Source of the DNA: Verrucomicrobium spinosum DSM 4136 = JCM 18804 | GTDB lineage: Bacteria; Verrucomicrobiota; Verrucomicrobiia; Verrucomicrobiales; Verrucomicrobiaceae | Direction of reading: 5' to 3' | Length of the DNA stretch: 64,000 nt | Assembly: GCF_000172155.1 (NCBI RefSeq) | Contig: NZ_ABIZ01000001.1 | Location: forward strand, 3,691,105 to 3,755,104 | Part shown: positions 45,275-54,520 of the stretch, piece after piece | Layout of the letters: the number at the start of each line of letters is the position of its first letter | Position numbering within the stretch: position 1 is the first letter of the stretch | Made by a program: the position numbers and the translations under genes | Notes under the pieces: model-generated | What the model saw: the letters and a program-made list of their open reading frames with translations, nothing else | The model's database searches: none | What the model was told of the DNA's origin: nothing

Positions 45275-47413
45275 GTGTCGTCCTCTTCTGACATCCAACA
45301 GCGTGTGCTCGCGGCGTTCCGTTTGGAATATCGTGAGCAGGTCGCCGTGCTCCGCTCGCTGGTGGAGGCCTGGCCCTTGGCGGAGGGGCCCTTGTTCGAT
45401 GAGGCATTCCGCATGGCCCATAGCATGAAGGGTGGGGCGCGGGTCTGTGATCTTCTGGATGTAGAACATCTGGCGCATGATCTTGAAAGCCTGCTTTCTG
45501 AAGTGGCCAAAAGGCACGTTCCGGCGGATGACGCCGCGAAAGAACGGATGATCCAGATTATTGATGAGGTGGATGACCTCATGATTCTGGAATGCAGCGG
45601 GGCAACCGGCCTGGGCACCGATGCGAGCATGACGCCGACAGAGTCTTTCGTGAACCAGGAGCCTGAAGTGGCGTCCCATTCCGAGCTTGAGCCCGGAGAC
45701 CGCCTGCCTGTTGCCAAAAAGGCGGTGCCGACGGGCGGGGGCGGGCACGACAGCTTGAGGATCCATGCAGGTCATCTGGACAGGCTGTTGCAATCCAGTG
45801 GACAACTCGTGGCAGAGGCCTCAAGGCAGGAGGCCTTGGGCCGTGAACTGGAAGAGTTGTTTGAGCAAACCGAGGCGCTGCGGCGATCCAGTGACCGCAA
45901 TACGGCGGGTCCGGCAGAACTGCACGCTGGCCTGGTGGCGCTGAGCAAGCAGCTCCAGCGTGTGCGATTGCAGCAGCAGCAGGCGGGATGGTCTCTGCGT
46001 ACATTGGGCGAGCGCCAGTTGGAAGAAGTGCGTCACATTGGGATGGTCCCCATCAACACCGTCTTTGAGGGATTTCCCAAGATGATGCGTGATCTGGCGG
46101 CCGAGACCGGGAAGAAAGTGGATTTCACAATCAACGGTGGCGAACTGCAAGCAGATCGTGCCGTGCTGCAATCTCTAAAGGATCCCGTGATGCACGCTCT
46201 TCGGAACGCGATGGCGCATGGGATCGAGTCGCCCTCCAGACGTCGAGCGACGGGGAAAGATGAGACTGGAGCGGTCCGGTTGGACATTGAGGTAATCGGA
46301 CAGGTGCTGAGGCTTTCGGTCTCGGATGATGGCCAGGGGGTGGATCTTTCTTCAGTGCGTGCGCAGGCGCTGCGTAATCGTCTGGTGACTCCAGAGGTGG
46401 CCGAAAACTTGGAGGACTTCCAGTGGCTGGACATTCTTTTTGAGCCACGTTTTTCCACGACGGCGGAGGTCACCCGTGTCTCGGGGCGGGGAGTTGGCCT
46501 GTCCGTGGTGAAAGACCGCGCCACCCAGTTGCAGGGCTCTGCACGCATGCTGCAAAACCCGGGAGGGGGCTGTCAGTTGATCGTGGAAGTGCCTGTAAGT
46601 GTGTCCACCCATCGCCTCCTGCTGGTGCGTACGGCGGGGCGGACCTTTGCGCTGGGCATGCGTGGGCTGGATTCGCTGCATCGGGTGACGAATGTGCACA
46701 CCGTGGAAGGACGCTCCGTGATCATGCATGAAGGACGGCCCGTCCCCCTGGTGACGCTGGGGCCTGCGTGCGGGTTGCCGCCGAGTCTGGTTCGTCATGA
46801 GGACGGTCACTTGCTCGTGGCGGTTTTGAAAGGGGATCGACCCCTGGCTCTCAATGTGGAGGAGTTCGTGGGTGAGACCAGTGCCCTCATCAAGGCCCTG
46901 CCGCATCCGGCTTCGTTGTCGCCGCACTTCTCAGGTGCCATTTTTCTGGAAGGGGGCGAAGTGGCTCTGGTCATCAATCTTCCGGGTTTGATGCAACGTT
47001 TCCTTGGAGCCACTTTGCGCGAAGAGAAGCCTGCGGCGACGGTCAGAAAAAAGCCGGTCGTCCTGGTGGTGGACGACTCCTTCACTGCCCGTACGCTTCA
47101 GAAATCCATCCTGGAAGCTGCCGGCTACGCAGTACGGGTGGCTGTGAATGGAAAAGCCGCCTATGACATGCTCAGGGCGGATCCGGTGGATGCGGTGGTG
47201 TCCGACGTTCAGATGCCTGAGATGGACGGTTTCCAACTGCTGTCTGCGATGAAGAATCACTCCCGCCTCGCTGATCTGCCCGTCGTGCTGGTCACTTCCC
47301 TGAACAGCCGTGAGGATCAGGAGCGCGGTCTGGCCCTGGGTGCCGATGCTTATATCGTGAAGGAGCGCTTCGACCACCGCGAATTGCTTGATACCATACG
47401 ACAGCTGGTCTGA
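45275..47413 (+). CDS. cheA: CheA-type histidine kinase fused to a receiver domain
   Basis: The 712-residue protein contains an HPt domain with phosphorylatable His 49 (MAHSMKGGA), a Ser/Glu-rich linker, a dimerisation region (~155-240), the HATPase domain (N-box HALRNAMAHGIESP, VSDDGQGVD, RFSTTAEVTRVSGRGVGLSVV), a CheW-like domain (~440-580) and a C-terminal receiver with Asp 644 (VVSDVQMPEMDG) and VVLVTSLNS. This CheA-REC layout matches WspE and FrzE. The start is a GTG at 45275. Phosphoryl groups would pass from His 49 to the attached receiver, to CheB and to the hybrid protein downstream; the partners are inferred from position. Confidence 0.95.
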   Translation: MSSSSDIQQRVLAAFRLEYREQVAVLRSLVEAWPLAEGPLFDEAFRMAHSMKGGARVCDLLDVEHLAHDLESLLSEVAKRHVPADDAAKERMIQIIDEVDDLMILECSGATGLGTDASMTPTESFVNQEPEVASHSELEPGDRLPVAKKAVPTGGGGHDSLRIHAGHLDRLLQSSGQLVAEASRQEALGRELEELFEQTEALRRSSDRNTAGPAELHAGLVALSKQLQRVRLQQQQAGWSLRTLGERQLEEVRHIGMVPINTVFEGFPKMMRDLAAETGKKVDFTINGGELQADRAVLQSLKDPVMHALRNAMAHGIESPSRRRATGKDETGAVRLDIEVIGQVLRLSVSDDGQGVDLSSVRAQALRNRLVTPEVAENLEDFQWLDILFEPRFSTTAEVTRVSGRGVGLSVVKDRATQLQGSARMLQNPGGGCQLIVEVPVSVSTHRLLLVRTAGRTFALGMRGLDSLHRVTNVHTVEGRSVIMHEGRPVPLVTLGPACGLPPSLVRHEDGHLLVAVLKGDRPLALNVEEFVGETSALIKALPHPASLSPHFSGAIFLEGGEVALVINLPGLMQRFLGATLREEKPAATVRKKPVVLVVDDSFTARTLQKSILEAAGYAVRVAVNGKAAYDMLRADPVDAVVSDVQMPEMDGFQLLSAMKNHSRLADLPVVLVTSLNSREDQERGLALGADAYIVKERFDHRELLDTIRQLV

Positions 47414-47459
47414 ACCGGCTTTGACCACCTGTCTCCCAACATCCCAACCTCTCCCTGCA

Positions 47460-48542
47460 TTGACGAAAAAGACCACAGTGATGATTGTCGAGGACTCTCC
47501 GGTGATCAGCATGTTCCTGGAGCACATCATCAGTCAGGATCCCCGGCTCCAGGTGGTCGCATCGGTCAGGAGTGGAGAGGAGGCCCTCGCGGTGCTGGAT
47601 CGCGTGAATCCGGACGTGATCTCACTGGACATCCGCCTGCCGGGAATGAATGGCCTGGAGGTGACCCGCCGCATCATGTCGGAGCACCCGACACCCATCG
47701 TGGTTGTTTCCTCAAGTGTGGAAGATGAAGAGCTCAACATCTCCATGAATGCGTTGCGGATTGGGGCGCTTTCCGTCGTGCAAAAGCCGGTGGGCATGAG
47801 CCATCACGACTACGCCGACCTGGCTGCGACGCTGTGCACGAAGCTTTTCATCATGAGCCAGGTGCGCGTGATCCGGCAGCGGTATCGAGTCACCTGGCCA
47901 GGGATGCCCGTGCCCTCCCCGGCGACGATGGTTCCTCTGCCGAAAGCGGGGCGCTGGCGGCCGACTGTGATTGGCATGGTGGCCTCCACGGGAGGCCCGA
48001 GTGCGCTGGTCCGGGTTCTCGGGGATCTTTCTCCTGCGGTCAAACAACCGATCGTGGTGGTGCAACACATCACTCCGGGTTTTGTGCGCGGGTTTGTAAA
48101 CTGGCTGAATGATGTGCTGCCTGACCGGGTGGTGATCGAAGGAATGGCCCAGATGCCGCTGGAAGAAGGCATGGTCTATGTGGCTCCTGCGGACCGGCAT
48201 GCGGTGTGTGTGCCAGGCATGCGCCTCGGGCTGCTGGACACACCCGCTGTCTGTGCGCAGAAGCCTTCCGGGACGGTCTTGTTTCGATCCATGAGCCAGG
48301 TCCATGGTGCAAAGGCGCTTGGTGTGCTGCTCACGGGGATGGGGGAGGACGGCGCGGTGGGGTTAAAGGAAATGTGTGACTCCGGTGGGCTTACCTTTGC
48401 GGAGCATGAGTCCAGCGCCGTGGTGTACGGCATGCCGGGTGCGGCGGTGCGCCTGGGGGCGGCCCGCGAAGTATTGCCGGTTTCGGAAATCGGACCACGG
48501 CTCAATGTGGTCTGTCAGAGCGGGGAGGTTTCCCATGCCTGA
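47460..48542 (+). CDS. cheB: CheB protein-glutamate methylesterase
   Basis: CheB removes receptor methyl groups. The ~360-residue protein has an N-terminal receiver (VMIVEDSPVISMF, Asp 57 in SLDIRLPGMNG, SSSVEDE, Lys in VVQKP) and a methylesterase domain with the catalytic triad Ser 176 (MVASTGGPS), His 203 (VVQHITPGFV) and Asp 297 (LLTGMGEDGAVG). The start is uncertain: a TTG at 47460 gives MTKKTTVMIVED, an ATG at 47481 would cut into the first strand, and an in-frame TTG at 47388 would overlap cheA. The stop overlaps the next start by 8 bp. Confidence 0.95.
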   Translation: MTKKTTVMIVEDSPVISMFLEHIISQDPRLQVVASVRSGEEALAVLDRVNPDVISLDIRLPGMNGLEVTRRIMSEHPTPIVVVSSSVEDEELNISMNALRIGALSVVQKPVGMSHHDYADLAATLCTKLFIMSQVRVIRQRYRVTWPGMPVPSPATMVPLPKAGRWRPTVIGMVASTGGPSALVRVLGDLSPAVKQPIVVVQHITPGFVRGFVNWLNDVLPDRVVIEGMAQMPLEEGMVYVAPADRHAVCVPGMRLGLLDTPAVCAQKPSGTVLFRSMSQVHGAKALGVLLTGMGEDGAVGLKEMCDSGGLTFAEHESSAVVYGMPGAAVRLGAAREVLPVSEIGPRLNVVCQSGEVSHA

Positions 48543-50625
48543 GCATCGCAGCCATATCGTCCTGGTGGAGGATTCTGCCAGCCAGGCACTCAAACTGATT
48601 TCCCTGCTGGAAGCTGAAGGCTGGTTGGTGACCTGGGTTTCCACCGCGGAGGAGGCCTTTATTACGCTGCGCGACAAGCGGCCAGATCTGGTGCTGCTGG
48701 ACTACTATCTGCCCGGCATGCGGGGGGATGAGGTCTGCCGTCGCATCAGAATGCATGTGGACAGCCGCAGTCTTCCGATCGTGATCCTCACAGCCCAGGA
48801 GGACAAGGAACTGCAAGGGTTGGACAGCGGCGCTGATGATTTCATTCTCAAGTCAGGCAATCCGGAGTATCTGCTGCTAAGGGTCCGGACGCTTCTGCAA
48901 AAGGCACGCCCTGAGGGGCGCATCTTTGCCGGGGGTGACACCGGCTTCCGGACGGCCCGCTTGCTGGCCATCGATGACAGCCCCACCTTCCTGGAACATC
49001 TGAGGGGTGAGCTGGAGCGGGAGGGATACAAGGTGGACACTGCACTGGATCCCCTGACCAGCCTGGACTTGGTGAGGAAGAACAAGTACGACGGCGTCAT
49101 CATCGATCTCCTCATGCCCAAGATGGATGGGTTCGAGGTCTGTCGCAGAATCAATGAGCTGCGCCACCAGTTGGAGGTGCCGCTCATTACGATCGTGCTG
49201 ACCGGAGCGGAGTCCCGGGACAACCTCTTTCGTGCCCTGGAGGCAGGGGCTGACGACTTTGTGGGCAAGTCAGGCGACTACGCAATCCTCAAGGGGCGGA
49301 TACGGGCTCTGCTAAGACGGAAGTTTTATGAGGAGGAAAACTCACGCATCCTTCATGAATTCCGTGCCCGGGAACTGGAGGCGGCGCGGGAACGCGTGGC
49401 CAAGGAGGCCGCAGAAGCCCGGGCGGCCCTTGTTGAAGAACTACAGCAACGGGAGGAGGAGCTGCGCAGTTCCAGGGAAGAACTGAAGAGAGCCAACGAG
49501 GCGAAGGACCAGTTTCTGGCGGTGTTGAGCCACGAGCTGCGCACACCGCTCAGCCCGGTGCTGGCAGTCGTGGCAGAGTGGTGTGACCGCCCCCAGGTGC
49601 CTGAGGAACTGCGACGTGACCTTCAGATGGTGAAGCGTAATATAGACCTGGAGGCGAGGCTGATCGACGATCTTCTGGACCTGACCCGGATCATTAAAGG
49701 CAAGATGGAGATGCGGGATGATGAGGTGGATCTGCGCGAACTGTTGAGCCACGCCGTGGAGATATGCCGTGAGTCTCGCACGGGACTGGACCGCATTGTC
49801 ACTCATGATACTGCTGCACAGACCCGGGTGCGAGGGGATGCCATGCGTCTCACTCAGGTGTTGTGGAATCTTCTGCGCAATGCCGTGAAGTTCACTCCAG
49901 AGGACGGCACGGTTCGTGTGAGTCTGAAGTCCGTAGCATCCGGGACCGCTGGAGGTGATGCTGTTGTGATCGAGGTGGCAGACAATGGCATCGGCATCGC
50001 TGCGGAAGACATTGGCAGAATTTTCGACGCCTTTGATCAGGGTAATCGGACGGTGACCCGGCAGTTTGGTGGTCTGGGGCTGGGGCTGGCCATCAGCAAG
50101 GCCATCGTTGAGTTGCATCACGGCACTCTCACGGCGGCAAGTGCAGGCCGGGATATGGGGGCGACCTTCACCCTTACGCTTCCCCTGTTTAAAGGGCATG
50201 CCGTCTCCGATCTGGTGCTGCCCGCCTGCCAGCCTTCATCAGCACCCGTTGCAACTTCTGCGAAGCCCGCTGGATTGCGCATTTTGCTTGTCGAGGATCA
50301 TGAGGACACGCGGGAAGTCATGCGACAGCTCTTGCAGCGGCGTGGGCATGTGGTTCTTGTGGCTCGCAGTGTGGCCACGGCACTGGCGGTATTGGAAGAT
50401 GGTGAGCCTGTGGATCTGCTGATCAGCGATTTGGGACTCCCCGATGGGAGTGGGTTGGACCTCATGAAATCCATCCGGGCCCGGCTGCCGCTCCGTGCAA
50501 TTGCCCTAAGCGGTTACGGGATGGAGGATGATCACCGCCGGTCTCGTGAGGCGGGGTTTCAGGAACACCTGGTCAAGCCAGTGAATTTTTCCGATCTGCT
50601 GAAGGCGATCGACCGGCTGCGATAA
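48535..50625 (+). CDS. REC-REC-histidine kinase-REC hybrid protein, operon output
   Basis: The 696-residue protein has two receiver domains in series (Asp 56 in LLDYYLPG; Asp 191 in IIDLLMPKMDG), an Ala/Glu/Arg-rich coiled coil (~265-320), a HisKA domain with His 333 (LAVLSHELRTPLSP), a HATPase domain (WNLLRNAVKFTPEDG, VADNGIGI, FGGLGLGLAISKAI) and a C-terminal receiver (Asp 632 in ISDLGLPDG). There is no GGDEF or DNA-binding domain and no membrane span. A GGAGG ribosome-binding site lies 7 bp before the ATG at 48535, which settles the start. It takes the place of WspR in Wsp operons, so CheA may feed a second phosphorelay through it. Confidence 0.93.
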   Translation: MPEHRSHIVLVEDSASQALKLISLLEAEGWLVTWVSTAEEAFITLRDKRPDLVLLDYYLPGMRGDEVCRRIRMHVDSRSLPIVILTAQEDKELQGLDSGADDFILKSGNPEYLLLRVRTLLQKARPEGRIFAGGDTGFRTARLLAIDDSPTFLEHLRGELEREGYKVDTALDPLTSLDLVRKNKYDGVIIDLLMPKMDGFEVCRRINELRHQLEVPLITIVLTGAESRDNLFRALEAGADDFVGKSGDYAILKGRIRALLRRKFYEEENSRILHEFRARELEAARERVAKEAAEARAALVEELQQREEELRSSREELKRANEAKDQFLAVLSHELRTPLSPVLAVVAEWCDRPQVPEELRRDLQMVKRNIDLEARLIDDLLDLTRIIKGKMEMRDDEVDLRELLSHAVEICRESRTGLDRIVTHDTAAQTRVRGDAMRLTQVLWNLLRNAVKFTPEDGTVRVSLKSVASGTAGGDAVVIEVADNGIGIAAEDIGRIFDAFDQGNRTVTRQFGGLGLGLAISKAIVELHHGTLTAASAGRDMGATFTLTLPLFKGHAVSDLVLPACQPSSAPVATSAKPAGLRILLVEDHEDTREVMRQLLQRRGHVVLVARSVATALAVLEDGEPVDLLISDLGLPDGSGLDLMKSIRARLPLRAIALSGYGMEDDHRRSREAGFQEHLVKPVNFSDLLKAIDRLR

Positions 50626-50654
50626 CAGGTGAGGCGCAGCCAGATAAAATAAAA

Positions 50655-50679
50655 AGCGGCCGGGGATGGCCCGGCCGCT
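50655..50679 (-). terminator. Terminator between the che operon and the peroxiredoxin gene
   Basis: AGCGGCCGGG (50655-50664) pairs perfectly with CCCGGCCGCT (50670-50679). On the minus strand five Ts follow, serving the peroxiredoxin gene; on the plus strand it lies 30 bp after the hybrid kinase stop, so it may act in both directions. Confidence 0.85.
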
Positions 50680-50714
50680 GAATGAAAAAACGATGCTACG
50701 ATCCGCAGTCGGGA

Positions 50715-51194
50715 TCAAGAGAGGGAGGCGAGGGCGGCCTTCACTGCTTCAAAGTTGGGCAGCTCTTTTGGGGAAGGCGTCTGCTCCGAGTACTGGATCA
50801 CTCCATCTTTGTCGATGACGAAGGCGGAGCGTGCAGAGGTGTCGCCGATGCCAGCCAGTCCCGGGAAAAGAACGTCGTATGCCTTGGTGGTTTCCTTGTT
50901 GAGGTCGCTCACCAGCGTGATGCTGATTTTCTCCTTCTGGGCCCAGGCTTCTTGGGCAAAGGGGCTGTCCACGCTCACGGCGATGACGTCGGCATTGAGA
51001 TCACCATAGCTGCCGAGGCCCGCAGTGATGTCACACAATTCCTGGGTGCAGACGCCGGTGAATGCGAGAGGGAAGAAGAGCAGCACGGTGTTCTTGCTGC
51101 CAAAATTGGCGCTCAAAGTTACATCTTTGAGACCATCGGCGGTCTTGCTCTTGAGCGTGAAATCCGGGGCGAGGGTACCGACTGCGAGAGGCAT
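50715..51194 (-). CDS. Peroxiredoxin
   Basis: The 159-residue thioredoxin-fold peroxidase reduces hydrogen peroxide or organic peroxides. The peroxidatic Cys lies in FFPLAFTGVCTQELC (~49), the PxxxTxxC pattern of the family, with a second Cys five residues later. APDFTLKSKTADGLKDVTLS and AVSVDSPFAQEAWA are also typical; the Arg in SARSAFVID completes the site. The length and motifs suit the AhpE or bacterioferritin-comigratory type. No signal peptide, so cytoplasmic. Confidence 0.93.
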   Translation of the reverse strand: MPLAVGTLAPDFTLKSKTADGLKDVTLSANFGSKNTVLLFFPLAFTGVCTQELCDITAGLGSYGDLNADVIAVSVDSPFAQEAWAQKEKISITLVSDLNKETTKAYDVLFPGLAGIGDTSARSAFVIDKDGVIQYSEQTPSPKELPNFEAVKAALASLS

Positions 51195-51366
51195 GAGAAG
51201 AGGGAGAGTTGGGATTCAGGTTTACGGTCATGACGCCGGGCGTCCGACTTGGCCGATTGTAGGCGGTCCGGTGACGGGGTCAACAAATCAACTCGTCAGC
51301 TCGCACCTTGACTTGATTCCGAAGCGTCACGAGGGGAACGTCGTACGTTTCCTTCTTGAACTGTCT

Positions 51367-51987
51367 ATGTCCGAAGCTGCGCTCAATCCTTTCCAAAGCA
51401 TCACTGATCACATCCGGCACCGTCGTTCCGTCAAACCAGCGGACATGGATCCCGGTCGGCCGGTGGGGCGGGGGCTCTTGGAGGCATTGATGGAGAATGC
51501 GAACCAGGCACCCACGCATGGGATGACGGAGCCCTGGAGGTTTCATGTCATACAGGGAGCCGCCCGCGCTGATCTCGCCACGTGCATGCAGGCTGTTTAC
51601 CGGGAGATCATGCCCGCTTTGGAGTTTCGGGAGGACAAATACCGGAAAATAACGGAGAGCACCCAACTTGCGCCTGTCATCATCGCTATCGTCATGGCCC
51701 GTCGAGGGGGGGCTAAAATACCGGAGCTGGAGGAAATTGAGGCTGTCGCCTGTGCGGTGCAGAATCTGCATCTGAGTGCCAGTGCTGCGGGTCTGGCGGG
51801 CTATTGGTCCACCCCGGCCTTAGTGTATGAGCGGCAATTTGCCGACTGGTTGCAGTTGGGACCTGATGACCGTTGCTTGGGCCTGTTCTATCTGGGCTGG
51901 CCCAAGCCGGGGTTTGTGTGGCCGGAAGGTCGTCGCAGTCCTGTGCAAGGCAAGATCACCTGGCATGGAGAGGCCACCGTAGAATGA
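51367..51987 (+). CDS. Nitroreductase family protein
   Basis: The 206-residue flavoprotein shows the nitroreductase pattern: HIRHRRSVKPADM near the N-terminus (phosphate of FMN), MENANQAPTHGMTEPWRFHVIQG, and EAVACAVQNLHLSASAAGLAGYWST in the second half, ending with FYLGWP. Enzymes of this group use NAD(P)H to reduce nitro compounds, quinones or other substrates; the natural substrate is not evident. The ATG at 51367 is chosen because the longer frame would run across the promoter of the divergent peroxiredoxin gene. The stop overlaps the next start (ATGA at 51984-51987). Confidence 0.92.
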   Translation: MSEAALNPFQSITDHIRHRRSVKPADMDPGRPVGRGLLEALMENANQAPTHGMTEPWRFHVIQGAARADLATCMQAVYREIMPALEFREDKYRKITESTQLAPVIIAIVMARRGGAKIPELEEIEAVACAVQNLHLSASAAGLAGYWSTPALVYERQFADWLQLGPDDRCLGLFYLGWPKPGFVWPEGRRSPVQGKITWHGEATVE

Positions 51988-52517
51988 GCTGGTGGCATGA
52001 TATGGTGAATTGGTTTCAGGGCCTGGAGATTGGGCACTGGATGGTGTGGTGCCTCACCGTGGTGCTGATGCTGGTCGGCATTCTGGGTACGGTGGTGCCC
52101 ATGTTACCCGGCCCAGTGCTCCTCTTTGTCGCCGGTGGACTGCACACGCTGCTGATGCCGGAGCACGGGATGAGTCTCTGGGGCCTGGGCATCATGGCGC
52201 TATTGCTAGCGGGCACGTTTGCCGTGGATTTTCTCAGCGGAGCAGTTGGCTCCAAATGGTTTGGAGGCAGCCGCTGGGGATTCTGGGGCGTCTTGGTCGG
52301 CGGGATCGCAGGCCTGTTTTTTGGGCCATTGGGATTGATCTTTGGCCCTCTCATCGGTGGCTTTGCCTTTGAGGTTTTCTTTGCAAAAAAGAAATTCAAC
52401 CCCGCCATGAAGGCGACATGGGGCACGGTGGTGGGGACTACCATGGGTATGGTGCTCAAGCTGGGGCTGAGCATCGCCATGGTGGTGTGCTTCCTGGTGG
52501 ACGTGTTCTGGTGGTGA
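51984..52517 (+). CDS. DUF456 family membrane protein
   Basis: The 177-residue protein has about four to five membrane spans and the DUF456 pattern: LMLVGILGTVVPMLPGPVLLFVAGGLH, TFAVDFLSGAVGSKWFGGSRWGFWG, and a Gly-rich GGIAGLFFGPLGLIFGPLIGGFAFE segment. The function of the family is unknown. Translational coupling to the nitroreductase gene (4-bp overlap) suggests cotranscription but no shared role is obvious. Confidence 0.9.
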   Translation: MSWWHDMVNWFQGLEIGHWMVWCLTVVLMLVGILGTVVPMLPGPVLLFVAGGLHTLLMPEHGMSLWGLGIMALLLAGTFAVDFLSGAVGSKWFGGSRWGFWGVLVGGIAGLFFGPLGLIFGPLIGGFAFEVFFAKKKFNPAMKATWGTVVGTTMGMVLKLGLSIAMVVCFLVDVFWW

Positions 52518-52577
52518 CAACTGGCATGGGAATGCCAGTCGCCAGACTCATGAACCCCAGAGGGGGGCGAGCGCCAC

Positions 52578-54026
52578 TTACCGGGGCTTCTTCAAGTGCC
52601 AGGAAGTGGACTGCTCATAGGCATGGGCAGCGCGGAGTAGGGTGACCTCGTCCAGTGCCCGGCCGACCATCTGGAGCCCTACGGGCAACGCGGTGCCGCC
52701 ATCTTCCACGAACCCGCACGGTACGCTGATGCCGGGGAGTCCGGCAAGGTTGGCAGGGATGGTGAAGAGGTCTGCCAGGTAGATGGAGAGCGGATCATCG
52801 CTGTGGGCACCGAGCTTGAATGGAAGCTCGGGAGTGGTGGGGGAGAGAACGATGTCCACCTTCTTGAACGCCTCGTCGAAGTCCTTGCGAATAAGGGTGC
52901 GGGCCTTCTGAGCCTTCACGTAGTACGCATCGTAATACCCCGAACTCAGCACATAGGTGCCGAGCAAGATGCGTCGCTTCACCTCGGGGCCAAAGCCCTC
53001 AGCACGTGTCGTGAGATAATGATCCAGTACGTCTGTAGTGTTCTCTGCACGGTGGCCGTAGCGAACACCGTCGAAACGCGAGAGGTTCGTGGAGGCCTCG
53101 GCTGGTGCGATGACATAATAAGTGGCAATCCCCACGTCCGTGTGAGGGAGGCTGATTTCTTCCACGATGCCGCCCAAGCCTTGAATATGAGTGATGGCGG
53201 TCTCGACCGCGCTGCGGATGCGGGCGTCCACTCCATCGACGAGGTATTCCTTGGGAAGGCCAAAGCGCAATCCTTTGATGTCCTGCCCCAGACCGGTGGT
53301 AAAGTCGGGCACGGTCGCGTCAAGCGAGGTGCTGTCACGCCCGTCTTTGCCACAGAGATGATTGAGGACCAGGGCGGCGTCTTCGACGGTCTTGGTGATG
53401 GGGCCAATCTGGTCGAGCGATGAGGCAAAGGCCACGAGACCGTAGCGGGATACGCGGCCGTAGGTGGGCTTCAGCCCCACGCATCCGCAGAACGCCGAGG
53501 GTTGTCGGATGGAGCCGCCTGTGTCTGAGCCCAGGGCAGCGATGGCAATGTCGCCACCCACCGCGGACGCGGATCCGCCGCTGGACCCGCCGGGCACGCG
53601 TTCTGTGTCCCACGGGTTCCGGCTTGCGAAGAAGGCGGAGTTCTCGGTGGAGGAGCCCATGGCGAACTCGTCCATGTTCAGCCTGCCCAAGGTCAGAGCA
53701 CCCGCTGCATGCAGCTGGTTCACGCAGGTGGCGTTGTACGGTGAGGTGTAGTTTTCAGCAAGGAACTTGGAGGCGCAGGTGCAGGGTGCCCCTTTGACAT
53801 TGATGTTGTCCTTGATCCCGATGGGGATGCCTCCCAGTGGCTTGCTGATGTCCGCATTCGCCGCGTCCGCCAAGGCACGCTCGGCATCCACAGAGAGGTA
53901 AGCCTTGAGCGTAGGATCCTGTTTCTCAATAGAGGCCAGCACATCCTTGACGATGTCCGTAGGGGTGATCTCCTTGCTGAGAAGTTGCTTGCGGAGGGAG
54001 GCGATGGATTGAGCGGCGAGGGACAC
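52578..54026 (-). CDS. gatA: Aspartyl/glutamyl-tRNA amidotransferase subunit A
   Basis: GatA releases ammonia from glutamine or asparagine for the amidation of Glu-tRNA(Gln) or Asp-tRNA(Asn). The 482-residue amidase-signature protein has the catalytic Ser-cis-Ser-Lys triad: Lys in GIPIGIKDNINVKG (~77), Ser in SDTGGSIRQPSAFCG (~170 region) and the GGSSGGSASAVGG loop just before it. Full length for the family. It lies 57 bp downstream of gatC on the same strand; gatB is not in the window. Confidence 0.96.
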   Translation of the reverse strand: MSLAAQSIASLRKQLLSKEITPTDIVKDVLASIEKQDPTLKAYLSVDAERALADAANADISKPLGGIPIGIKDNINVKGAPCTCASKFLAENYTSPYNATCVNQLHAAGALTLGRLNMDEFAMGSSTENSAFFASRNPWDTERVPGGSSGGSASAVGGDIAIAALGSDTGGSIRQPSAFCGCVGLKPTYGRVSRYGLVAFASSLDQIGPITKTVEDAALVLNHLCGKDGRDSTSLDATVPDFTTGLGQDIKGLRFGLPKEYLVDGVDARIRSAVETAITHIQGLGGIVEEISLPHTDVGIATYYVIAPAEASTNLSRFDGVRYGHRAENTTDVLDHYLTTRAEGFGPEVKRRILLGTYVLSSGYYDAYYVKAQKARTLIRKDFDEAFKKVDIVLSPTTPELPFKLGAHSDDPLSIYLADLFTIPANLAGLPGISVPCGFVEDGGTALPVGLQMVGRALDEVTLLRAAHAYEQSTSWHLKKPR

Positions 54027-54083
54027 GGGAGAAAAACGAAAGGCAGGGTGCGAGGTGGCAGGGGCGAATAGGGTTGTCGCGGG

Positions 54084-54368
54084 CTATTCCACGACCCGGG
54101 AGATCAGGAACTGCCCGGCGGTTTTTCGGGGGGCGTTGGCCAGAGCCTCAGCACGGTCCAGCCCTTCCACGGGCACATCTTCACGCCAGACGTCATAGAT
54201 CGGCGTGGCGTGTGCGGTCAATTCGACACCCGACAGGTCATGGCCTTCCAGAGTCTCCATATAGTCCAGCACCTTGGCGAGCTGCGCCTCGTACTTTACC
54301 GCCTCTTGGTCGGTCAGCTTGAGACGGGCGAGCTTTGCGGTGTGTTGAATGTCGATGTGATGGGCCAT
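54084..54368 (-). CDS. gatC: Aspartyl/glutamyl-tRNA amidotransferase subunit C
   Basis: GatC is the small linker subunit that stabilises GatA on GatB. The 94-residue protein has the family pattern: HIDIQHTAKLARLKLTDQE at the N-terminus, LAKVLDYMETLEGHDLSGVELTAHATPIYDVWREDVPV, and the end ALANAPRKTAGQFLISRVVE. First gene of a gatCA unit. Confidence 0.95.
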   Translation of the reverse strand: MAHHIDIQHTAKLARLKLTDQEAVKYEAQLAKVLDYMETLEGHDLSGVELTAHATPIYDVWREDVPVEGLDRAEALANAPRKTAGQFLISRVVE

Positions 54369-54463
54369 GCCCCCCTAATGGAAAGGCGGAGGCGGCAAAG
54401 TCAAGCCTCTGGGATATGTGGGAAGGAAAATGGGCGGAGGCTCTGGAGGCCATGGCCGGGCAC

Positions 54464-54497
54464 AAAAAAAGCGGGGCCGCATGACGCGAGCCCCGCA
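54464..54497 (-). terminator. Rho-independent terminator after the 54521 gene
   Basis: GCGGGGC (54471-54477) pairs with GCCCCGC (54490-54496). On the minus strand seven Ts follow. It ends the transcription unit of the two coiled-coil proteins and separates it from gatCA. Confidence 0.85.
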
Positions 54498-54520
54498 AAA
54501 GGATCAAGAGGCTGGGGGGA

